Source of the DNA: Myxococcota bacterium
GTDB taxonomy: Bacteria; Myxococcota; JAJVIH01
NCBI GenBank assembly: GCA_022072125.1
Contig: JAJVIH010000004.1
Span: 62,001 to 126,000 of the forward strand
DNA: 64,000 nucleotides
Direction: 5' to 3'
A program made the position numbers and the translations under genes. Below are positions 34,554-44,646 of the stretch, in pieces. How positions within the stretch are numbered: the first letter of the stretch is position 1; each line of letters starts with the position of its first letter. The notes beneath the pieces were generated by a model, which saw nothing but the letters and a program-made list of their open reading frames with translations, ran no database searches and was not told the origin of the DNA.

Positions 34554-35712
34554 ATTGAAACTTTGGGCGGAGAATATGGCCTCCCGGCATGGGTTGCGGC
34601 ACGCCGCGCGCGACCTGCGGCTGCTCGCCATGCCCGGCGCATGGTTGGGACACCGCCCCATCGCCGGCGTGGTTCAGGATCATCTCAAACCGGTTGCGGA
34701 CTGGTTGCTCAGGCACCCCATGTTGGGCGGATTGTACCCCAACTCTCCCGATGCGCAGGTTGGAGCCGGAGCGGTCTGGTCCGCGCTCTTCCGCATTCAG
34801 AAGGCGTTTCCGCAATTGCTGGACGGCGGAGTCCGGGCGGCTCTGGCCGCCGGCCGGCCTTTTCCGGAGTTGTCCTCGCTGGAGGGCAATCCGTTGGATC
34901 CCGCCGGGCTGTGGACCGCCGCCGGGCGGCTTTCCGCCTGCCTGGCCGCCCATGAAAGCGGTCATGGCTGGGCGTGGCCAACTGGAAGACGGCTGGGAGA
35001 GATGTTGATGGATCATCCGCCGCTCCGCCAGCCCCATTCACCACGCGGCCCGGATGAAACAATGACGCTCATGCTGGGCGGCCTGGCGCTGATGGATGCT
35101 CAGGAATGGTTTGGCGTGGCGGTTTTTGATCGCTTGGACCCGTTGATGCGCGCCCTGCTCTCCGATGAACAGGAGGGCTTGCCGCCGGGACTGTTTGCGG
35201 AATGGCGGCACAGCGCCACGCCCAATGGCCTGGCGTTGCCGTTGTGGGAGGAATTGCGCGTCCGCGCCGGGCGTTTTTTCGGAAATCCGGCATGGAGTTT
35301 GCCTGAGGAAGGATTACCGGTTCCGTTGTTGCTGGAGCGTTCCTCGCGAATCGCCGGGCTGGGCGCCTGGTCCGGCGGTCCGCGCCACCTCGGCGTTTTG
35401 CTGGCGGCGGCGCGCAGGTTACTGTCCCGCGCCCTTGAAGATGCTGGAGAGCCGCCGCGGACGGTGGAGCGCAAAACAGCCCTGCTGTTGGCGTTCAACA
35501 CCAGCGTCGCGATGTTGGATCGGGTGACCTGGCATCAGACCCCGGCTTTGCGCCATGCCCCGCACCCCGGCGGCATTCCCTGCTGGTCTCCCGCATCCAC
35601 GGCGGAGAAACCGTTTAACCGCTGGATCCAACTGGCTTGGACCGCGGAAGCGTTGTTGCTGGAGCAACGCGCGATTCAGTTCCTGGGTCTCGGGGAGCAT
35701 GGCGATGCGTAA
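34540..35712 (+). CDS. hypothetical protein
   Basis: A 390-residue protein I do not recognise. There is no signal peptide and no transmembrane segment. It is Leu-, Ala-, Pro- and Trp-rich with mostly helical-looking stretches (GAVWSALFRIQKAFPQLLDGG, MTLMLGGLALMDAQEWFG), and two histidine-containing motifs (AAHESGHGWAWPTG, TPNGLALPLWEEL). The first resembles a His-rich site but matches no metal-binding consensus I know. The ATG 34540 start overlaps trmL by 14 nt and its end overlaps the following gene, so it belongs to the coaX-trmL transcript. Confidence 0.6.
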   Translation: MPRHELKLWAENMASRHGLRHAARDLRLLAMPGAWLGHRPIAGVVQDHLKPVADWLLRHPMLGGLYPNSPDAQVGAGAVWSALFRIQKAFPQLLDGGVRAALAAGRPFPELSSLEGNPLDPAGLWTAAGRLSACLAAHESGHGWAWPTGRRLGEMLMDHPPLRQPHSPRGPDETMTLMLGGLALMDAQEWFGVAVFDRLDPLMRALLSDEQEGLPPGLFAEWRHSATPNGLALPLWEELRVRAGRFFGNPAWSLPEEGLPVPLLLERSSRIAGLGAWSGGPRHLGVLLAAARRLLSRALEDAGEPPRTVERKTALLLAFNTSVAMLDRVTWHQTPALRHAPHPGGIPCWSPASTAEKPFNRWIQLAWTAEALLLEQRAIQFLGLGEHGDA

Positions 35713-36262
35713 GCCGCCGAGTCCGCTTCTGGTTGTTGCGAGCGGGAATACTCCCCGGTCGTTTCTACATGCGCTGGATTCGACCCGCATCAAGGTGATT
35801 CATGCGGATGGCAGGCTCGCGGCCGGGCGGGATCAGGTGGCGCGCATGGTGGAGCGGGAACGGGTGGGGCTGATGGCGGCGGCGGGCGCGGCATGGACCG
35901 ATTTTCCCTCCATGCCCGGTTTGCGGATCCTCCGTCCGCATCCTCTCCTGGATTCCGGAAGCATTGGGGGATTTCTGCGCTGGCGCGGCTTGACTGGAAA
36001 CGCGATGCAACCTTGCTGGGTGATCCGTCAGCCAGAATGTGGGGTCAGGTTGATTGTTGAAAACAGCGGCGGAGATATTCGTCATCCAGATGATATCCCG
36101 CTCCGCCTAGCCGGGATATTGAATCTGCTGGCGATCCATGGCGTGGCGGCGATGTCCCGGACGATGAAGGAAGAAGAATTCCGTTTGCTGGAAGTCCCGC
36201 CGGTATTGCATGCCTGGCTGGGGGGAGCGCTCCGCCGCAAGCGCGGATTTTTCATCTGGTAA
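35705..36262 (+). CDS. hypothetical protein
   Basis: A 185-residue soluble protein of unknown function. It begins RKPPSPLLVVASGNTPRSFL, a strand-turn-helix that could be a nucleotide- or carbohydrate-binding start, and has LDSGSIGGFLRWRGL and a C-terminal hydrophobic helix near LRLAGILNLLAIHGV. ATG 35705 was preferred to 35699 because GGGGAG is then 7 nt upstream. It overlaps the preceding gene's stop by 8 nt. It is the last gene before the hairpin at 36349. Confidence 0.55.
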   Translation: MRKPPSPLLVVASGNTPRSFLHALDSTRIKVIHADGRLAAGRDQVARMVERERVGLMAAAGAAWTDFPSMPGLRILRPHPLLDSGSIGGFLRWRGLTGNAMQPCWVIRQPECGVRLIVENSGGDIRHPDDIPLRLAGILNLLAIHGVAAMSRTMKEEEFRLLEVPPVLHAWLGGALRRKRGFFIW

Positions 36263-36348
36263 GAGAGGGCCGCGGCGCGACATATTTCTTGCAACCGTAT
36301 TCGCTGCCGGACGCAATCAACCGGTAGTCCCGCGCCCATGCTGAAAAT

Positions 36349-36377
36349 CACACGGGCCGCCCGTGGCGGCCCGTGTG
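36349..36377. terminator. strong bidirectional hairpin terminator candidate
   Basis: A perfect 13-bp inverted repeat (36349-36361 with 36365-36377) encloses a CGT loop between two convergent genes, ending 36262 (+) and 36386 (-). On the plus strand it is followed by ATTCTTATTTCTTTTTC, and on the minus strand by ATTTTC. It can act as a terminator for both genes. Confidence 0.7.
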
Positions 36378-36385
36378 GCGGATTC

Positions 36386-36997
36386 TTATTTCTTTTTCTT
36401 CTTTGATTTGGGTTTGGGAGCAGGTTCCTCCTCCTCTTCCATCCCGTATTCGTTTTCGTCAGCCGGGGCGTCGTCCATTTCTTCCTCTCCGCCGTCGAGG
36501 TCTTCCTCGCCGCTGGGAAATTCCTCGTCCCCTTCGGGAAACTCCTCGAGATCGTTCAGATCGTCCTCGTCTTCGTCATCCTCCAGATCTTCGTCCTCCC
36601 CGCCGGGAATGGGGAACGATTCGTCATCATCAAATTCCTCGCCGTCTTCTTCATCATCCTCGTCTTCGTCCTCGTCGTCATCCCCGTCGCCGTTATCGCG
36701 GGAGCGGGTGTTCTCCTCTTCTTCGTCAAATTCATCGTCATCCTCGTCAGGCTCGTAGCCGGACGAGGTTTCATCCTCTTCTTCTTCCTCTTCACGCCGC
36801 TTCTTTTTCGCGGGCTTCTTCTTGCCGCCCTTGGCGGTCTCATGCTTCACGTCGGTTTTGGCCGCCGGTTCTTTTTTGGCGGCCTTTGGATTCGCCTGAT
36901 CGGCGCCGCATTTCGGGCAGATCGCCGGGGACTTGTTGAAGTCGTAGAACCGGGTGTCACAGTTCCAGCAGGAATGCTTCTTTCCTAGTGAAGACAT
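36386..36997 (-). CDS. FYDLN-acid domain protein with zinc ribbon and extreme acidic tail
   Basis: A 203-residue protein matching the FYDLN_acid family (PF09538/TIGR02300, by recollection). Cysteines C10/C13 and C27/C30 flank the motif FYDFN (17-21), giving [17 protein letters not shown], a zinc-ribbon-like unit. A basic linker ([10 protein letters not shown]) follows, and then ~130 residues in which Asp and Glu dominate, ending in a Lys cluster. The family function is unknown; a nucleic-acid-mimic or scaffold role is possible. The Leu of FYDLN is Phe here. It is divergent from the DUF486 gene at 37160 and ends at the hairpin. Confidence 0.88.
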   Translation of the reverse strand: MSSLGKKHSCWNCDTRFYDFNKSPAICPKCGADQANPKAAKKEPAAKTDVKHETAKGGKKKPAKKKRREEEEEEDETSSGYEPDEDDDEFDEEEENTRSRDNGDGDDDEDEDEDDEEDGEEFDDDESFPIPGGEDEDLEDDEDEDDLNDLEEFPEGDEEFPSGEEDLDGGEEEMDDAPADENEYGMEEEEEPAPKPKSKKKKK

Positions 36998-37159
36998 GGG
37001 GCTGTTTGGCGATGATGTTGTGTCGAGGAAAATTCAGGCAAGCGCGGGGCGGAAAGTATTCAACCGATCCGTGCTTGTCAACCGTCCACGGCGGCTCCAT
37101 CATGCGTTCCGCGCGGCGCAACCCGTTCGCCGCGCGGCAGTCACAGGGGAGAAACAATC

Positions 37160-37501
37160 GTGTCCACGGTTTTGTTGTTGATCGCCAGCAACGTATTCAT
37201 GACCTTCGCCTGGTATGGGCATCTGCGTTACCAAAATACGCCGTACTGGCAGGCGATCCTGGTCAGTTGGGGAATCGCGTTCTTCGAGTATTGCCTGCAG
37301 GTGCCCGCCAACCGGTTGGGATACGGACGCTTCACCGCCTTTGAACTCAAGATCATCCAGGAGGTGGTGACCCTGGTGGTGTTTGTGATCTTTTCCATCT
37401 TCTGGCTGAAGGAAAAACCGGGATGGAATTACCTGGTGTCGTTTGTCCTGTTGTTTGGCGCGGTGTGGTTCGCCTTCCTGCCGGTGGCGAAGCAGCAGTG
37501 A
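37160..37501 (+). CDS. DUF486 small membrane protein
   Basis: A 113-residue integral membrane protein with four hydrophobic segments (VLLLIASNVFMTFAWYGHL, AILVSWGIAFFEYCLQVPAN, LVVFVIFSIFWL and LVSFVLLFGAVWFAFLP). The motif FEYCLQVPANRLGYG is characteristic of DUF486, a family related to small multidrug-resistance-like DMT transporters. Start GTG 37160 has GGGGAGA upstream. No transport substrate is known. It abuts the convergent YhhN gene at 37502. Confidence 0.85.
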   Translation: MSTVLLLIASNVFMTFAWYGHLRYQNTPYWQAILVSWGIAFFEYCLQVPANRLGYGRFTAFELKIIQEVVTLVVFVIFSIFWLKEKPGWNYLVSFVLLFGAVWFAFLPVAKQQ

Positions 37502-38140
37502 TCAGGAGGCCGTGCTCCACGCCAGAATGAGTTGGCCGCCATAATAGAAGGGGAGTCCCCAGGCGCGGTTGAGAAATTCCTTCTTCACGAAGCGGTCACG
37601 CGCCACCGACAAATCGGAGAGATAAAACAGCAGCGCTCCGGAGAACGCCAGCCATTCGCCATGCTCCCAGCCCGCGATTCCCGCCGCGGACAGCATGGCG
37701 GAAATCACCACGATATAGGCCACCACGGGCGGCATCATCTCCGGCGGAGTGGTTTTGCGCAGCCACAGGAAAACAAACACCGCCGGGGCCAGCAGGAACA
37801 GGAAAGCGGCCGCCGTGGGCGCGGGCGGCAGGTTCAGCCCCCAGAATGCGGCGATATAGGCCACATGACCGAGCAGGAAACCGCTCAGCCCCGCCAGAAA
37901 AAATCCCTTGGATTTCGGAATCAGAAAAACATCGCCGAACCACGAAAGCACCAAGCCGATCAAAATCCACCGGCCGAAAGCGGAAGCATGGGCGTTGTGG
38001 GCGGCGGCCGTGGCGATGAACAGCGTCGAGGCGATGGGCTTGAATATCCAGACCCCCGTGCGCGCGTTTTTGTATTCAGAAACCAGCAGGCCCGCCAGAG
38101 CCGCCAGACAACCCACGGTGAATATAACGCCAAGTCCCAT
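37502..38140 (-). CDS. YhhN/TMEM86-family membrane protein
   Basis: A 212-residue polytopic protein with seven or eight hydrophobic segments. Family motifs include FKPIASTLFIATAA, the conserved LSWFGDVFLIPK (Asp in a membrane segment) and ALLFYLSDLSVARDRFV (second Asp), with GGQLILAW near the end. Animal relatives (TMEM86B) are lysoplasmalogenases; bacterial YhhN is of uncertain function but may act on lysolipids. It is the last gene of a carB-greA-zinc ribbon-yhhN minus-strand run, after a 31-nt gap. Confidence 0.85.
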   Translation of the reverse strand: MGLGVIFTVGCLAALAGLLVSEYKNARTGVWIFKPIASTLFIATAAAHNAHASAFGRWILIGLVLSWFGDVFLIPKSKGFFLAGLSGFLLGHVAYIAAFWGLNLPPAPTAAAFLFLLAPAVFVFLWLRKTTPPEMMPPVVAYIVVISAMLSAAGIAGWEHGEWLAFSGALLFYLSDLSVARDRFVKKEFLNRAWGLPFYYGGQLILAWSTAS

Positions 38141-38171
38141 CCTGCCTCACCGCATATGAATGCAAATCCGG

Positions 38172-38378
38172 TCAGTCATCCGGTTGGGGTATCCGGGTGC
38201 CGCACTGCGGGCAAACGCGCGCGGATGATACAAAACGGCACTGCGGGCATTTGCCCCCGGGTTCTTCCCCGGGTTTTTCAACCGGTGCTGTCTTGCGCGC
38301 CTGTACAATCGCCAGTCCGCAGGCGTTGCAGAACTTGCCGCTCTCCTGGACGTTGCCGCAGTTGTTGCACCGGATCAT
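38172..38378 (-). CDS. double zinc-ribbon small protein
   Basis: A 68-residue protein with two zinc-ribbon knuckle pairs: C4-C7 and C17-C20 (RCNNCG, FCNACG), and CPQC repeated in GGKCPQCRFVSSARVCPQCG. Both pairs can bind zinc, giving two ribbons. It has no membrane segment. Such double zinc ribbons often mediate protein or nucleic-acid contacts. It starts 7 nt after greA and is likely co-transcribed with it. Confidence 0.8.
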   Translation of the reverse strand: MIRCNNCGNVQESGKFCNACGLAIVQARKTAPVEKPGEEPGGKCPQCRFVSSARVCPQCGTRIPQPDD

Positions 38379-38385
38379 CCGATCC

Positions 38386-38889
38386 TCACTCCGCCGGAAG
38401 CTCTGGCGGCTTGCCAGTGTATGTCACGCGGCTGATTTCGTAGTTGCGCTGGCCTGCGGGCGTGTTGACCATCACCTCATCCCCCTCGTTTTTGCCGATC
38501 AGCGCGCGCGCGATGGGCGAGGTGATGGATATTTTTTTCAGCTTGAGATTGGCCTCGTCCTCACCGACGATCTGCCAGGCGGCTTCGGTGTCGTTGTCGA
38601 GGTCGGTCAGGTAAACCGTGGCCCCGAACACCACACGCTCGCCGCTCAACTGGGAGGGGTCAATCACCTGAGCAACCGCGAGTTTGCTTTCAATCTCCCG
38701 GATGCGTCCTTCGATGAACGACTGTTTCTCGCGGGCGGCATGGTATTCGGCGTTCTCGGACAGATCGCCGTGGCCCCGCGCCACCTCAATCTCCTGCACG
38801 ATTTTCGGACGTTCCACGGATTTGAGTTGCTTCAACTCATCCTTGAGCATTTGCTGGCCCACCAATGTCATTGGAACACGATCAGACAT
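38386..38889 (-). CDS. greA: transcription elongation factor GreA
   Basis: A 167-residue factor that rescues backtracked RNA polymerase by stimulating transcript cleavage. The N-terminal coiled coil carries the conserved tip [16 protein letters not shown] with the acidic pair, and the FKBP-like C-terminal domain ends [18 protein letters not shown] and [10 protein letters not shown]. Length matches GreA/GreB (~160). The gene lies 69 nt downstream of carB, a pairing common in delta-proteobacteria. Confidence 0.96.
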   Translation of the reverse strand: MSDRVPMTLVGQQMLKDELKQLKSVERPKIVQEIEVARGHGDLSENAEYHAAREKQSFIEGRIREIESKLAVAQVIDPSQLSGERVVFGATVYLTDLDNDTEAAWQIVGEDEANLKLKKISITSPIARALIGKNEGDEVMVNTPAGQRNYEISRVTYTGKPPELPAE

Positions 38890-38958
38890 CGTTTTGATTC
38901 CTGCCGGATGAAATGGGTTCAGTATGAAGGTTAAGCTGCTTCAGCGCGGGCGCGCAAG

Positions 38959-42207
<3,249 letters not shown>

Positions 42208-42328
42208 TTGGTGACGCCTGAAAAAATCGCGCCCGGGCAGGCGCGTATGAAAGCAGCGTTGTGTATCACCCTGTATGGCGAAGGGTCAATCGGTACGGAG
42301 CGGTCATTCCACCGGCGAAACACAGGTT

Positions 42329-42370
42329 GATGCGCCGCCGGCAAGCGCATCCCCTAAGTCTGATTTTTTT
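42329..42370 (+). other. hairpin followed by T-tract in the carB-hydrolase intergenic region
   Basis: GATGCGC (42329-42335) pairs with GCGCATC (42345-42351) over a 9-nt loop, and a seven-T run (42364-42370) follows 12 nt later. It lies immediately before a short ORF with a strong ribosome-binding site. It may be a leader structure or a weak terminator. Confidence 0.35.
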
Positions 42371-42382
42371 CAGGAGGCATCC

Positions 42383-42430
42383 ATGCGCTGGGAAAAATCC
42401 TGCCCCCGCCCCAGCCGTGGCATGGCCTGA
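42383..42430 (+). CDS. possible 15-residue leader or small ORF
   Basis: MRWEKSCPRPSRGMA is read from ATG 42383 to TGA 42428. It has an excellent AGGAGG 6 nt upstream and a T-tract just before that. It ends 67 nt before the lipoprotein hydrolase start. No run of one regulated amino acid is obvious, so classical attenuation is unsupported. Confidence 0.3.
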   Translation: MRWEKSCPRPSRGMA

Positions 42431-42497
42431 TCCATACTGGACTTTGCAGAACACTCCATGCTTTGCCCGGCGCTTCAGCCTTGGGTAGGGTAGGGGA

Positions 42498-44573
42498 ATG
42501 CAAAATCTGGATTTCCTCCGCTGGTCTGTTTCCCGCTCCTTGACCCTGTGTTGCGTGTTGACGTTGCTGTCTGGTTGTTCATCCAGCGAACAGCAACCTG
42601 TTGACGGCGGCGCCATGCCAACGCCCGGCGACGCCCTGGACAACGACGCGGCCAGCGCGGCGGATACCGCATCCCCGTCCCTGAACTTCTGCGATGGTCA
42701 GGTGCAGGCGATTCATGATCCGGCCAAGTCGGAGGCGATCGCCTTTCCATCCAATTTTTATACGGTGGATGATCCCTCGACCCATACGGGCATCCGGCTC
42801 CATTTCATCAAGGAAGAGTTGAATCCCCGGGAGCAGACCTTTCGGCAGTACCCGGATTTGAACAAGGAACTGAATCAACTGGATGGTTTTGGAACCATCG
42901 CCGGGGTGATTGTTCACCTGACAGCGCCCTTTGACACCGCACTGTTTGATGTCACCGCAACGGACACCGTATCGCCATCCTCGCCGGTCATGCTGATTGA
43001 TGTGGATGCAAAATCCCCTGACGCCGGCAAAGCTGTTCCCGTGCGTATTGTCCCGCGTTTCGTGGGACAGAAAATCCTGTTCGCGGAGCCGCTGTTCCCG
43101 CTTCGCCCCAAGACCACTTACGCCTTTGCGGTTCGCTCGGTGAACAGCCCGGCGATGGGATGCCTGGCGCCCAGCGAGGCCACGCGGACTTTCCTGCGCG
43201 GCGAGGCCTCCGGCAAAGGGTGGGATCGCCTGAACCGGGACCGGGAGTCCGCCGTGGCGGCCCTGCGCGACAAGGGCTTCATCCGGAGTGTGGAGGAACT
43301 GGCCTACCTCACCATCTACACCACACAGAGCATCGAGGAGGACATCCGCGCCATCGTTGAAGACGTGGAGAACTTCGCCAAAACAGAAGGCTTCAAAATC
43401 GACCCTGCCTCCATGAAGGTGGAGGTGACCGGAACCTGTCCCATCGCGGTCAAGAGCACGGGGACTTTCAACGCCTACAGCTACCAGAACGCCAACGGAT
43501 TGATCGAATGGAAAGACGGCAAACCGGTGCGCCAGAAACAGCCGGAGCCGCTTCGCTTCGATTTCTGGCTGCCGTGCGAAACAGAAACCGTCAAGGCCCC
43601 GTTCCCGGTCTCGATTGAACAGCATGGCTTGAATGGAGACCGCGGCAGCATGCATTCCAAAATGGCTCGCCTGGCGCCCCTGGGCGTCGCCATGTTGAGC
43701 ATTGACGCGCCCAGCCATGGCTACCGCAACAAGGGCGTGAAGGGGCTGGATGTCATCGGGTTCTTCGCGGTCAACACGCAGGGCGCCCGGCAGCCCTTCA
43801 ACATGCTGAAAGCGCGGGACAATTTCCGCGAGGCGTACGCGGAACTGTTGATGCTGTCCCGTCTGGCGGCGGCGGGAATTGACCTCCTCCCGGCTGGCGC
43901 GCCGGACGGAAAACCGGAAATCCAGGCGAAGGATGTGATGTATATCGGTCATTCCCTCGGCGGTATTCTGGGGACCGGTTATATGGCGATGGACCGTCTG
44001 AACAGCATGGGCGTGCTGGTGGCGGGCGGCGGCGGATTGACCAATATCCTGCTGGAATCGGCGCTGTTTGGCACATTCATTAAACTGCTGGCGCCTCCCA
44101 ACACCACCGAGGCCCAGGTGCAGGCGTTTTTCCCGGTGCTGCAGACGATGTTCGAGAAGGGCGATCCCGGCAACCTCGCCCATTTGATTCATCGCAATCC
44201 CATGGGAGGAGCAGGTCCGTCGAAACGGAAGCACGTGCTTTTCCAGGCGGTGGAGCAGGATACTTACGTCCCCAACCTGCCCAATGAGTTGCTCGGCAGG
44301 GCGTTGGGCATCCCCTTGCTGCAACCGGTATTGCATCCGGTTCCCGGCATGCCGCTGGAAAACCGGGCGCTGCCCGTCTCCGCCAACAGCACCGATGGCC
44401 TGACGGCGGGATATTTTCAGTTTGATATCCAGAACCGCAAGGACAAGGCGGACCACAGCGGCTTTGAGAACACCGAAGAGGCGCGCACCCAGTGGCTGCA
44501 CTGGTACAAGACCTGGCTGGAAAAAGGTTCGCCGGAATTGATCGATCCCTACAAGACGCTGGGGGTGAAGTGA
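42498..44573 (+). CDS. lipoprotein alpha/beta hydrolase
   Basis: A 691-residue exported lipoprotein. Signal sequence and lipobox LLSGCSSS (C27). After a disordered Asp/Ala/Pro segment comes an N-terminal beta-rich region with Ig-like features (LPEPLFPLRPKTTYAFAVRS-like pattern). The hydrolase domain includes VSIEQHGLNGDRGSMHSKMA and the nucleophile elbow MYIGHSLGGILGTGY (S486). The C-terminal part (AVEQDTYVPNLPNELLG) is consistent with an Asp/His region. Resembles bacterial outer-membrane esterases/lipases. It is divergent from carB. Confidence 0.85.
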   Translation: MQNLDFLRWSVSRSLTLCCVLTLLSGCSSSEQQPVDGGAMPTPGDALDNDAASAADTASPSLNFCDGQVQAIHDPAKSEAIAFPSNFYTVDDPSTHTGIRLHFIKEELNPREQTFRQYPDLNKELNQLDGFGTIAGVIVHLTAPFDTALFDVTATDTVSPSSPVMLIDVDAKSPDAGKAVPVRIVPRFVGQKILFAEPLFPLRPKTTYAFAVRSVNSPAMGCLAPSEATRTFLRGEASGKGWDRLNRDRESAVAALRDKGFIRSVEELAYLTIYTTQSIEEDIRAIVEDVENFAKTEGFKIDPASMKVEVTGTCPIAVKSTGTFNAYSYQNANGLIEWKDGKPVRQKQPEPLRFDFWLPCETETVKAPFPVSIEQHGLNGDRGSMHSKMARLAPLGVAMLSIDAPSHGYRNKGVKGLDVIGFFAVNTQGARQPFNMLKARDNFREAYAELLMLSRLAAAGIDLLPAGAPDGKPEIQAKDVMYIGHSLGGILGTGYMAMDRLNSMGVLVAGGGGLTNILLESALFGTFIKLLAPPNTTEAQVQAFFPVLQTMFEKGDPGNLAHLIHRNPMGGAGPSKRKHVLFQAVEQDTYVPNLPNELLGRALGIPLLQPVLHPVPGMPLENRALPVSANSTDGLTAGYFQFDIQNRKDKADHSGFENTEEARTQWLHWYKTWLEKGSPELIDPYKTLGVK

Positions 44574-44646
44574 ATCCGGCGGAAAATGGGGGAAAGCCCG
44601 CCCGGCGTGAAACCGCGTTGTTTTCAACTCAACTTGGAGTTTGTTG

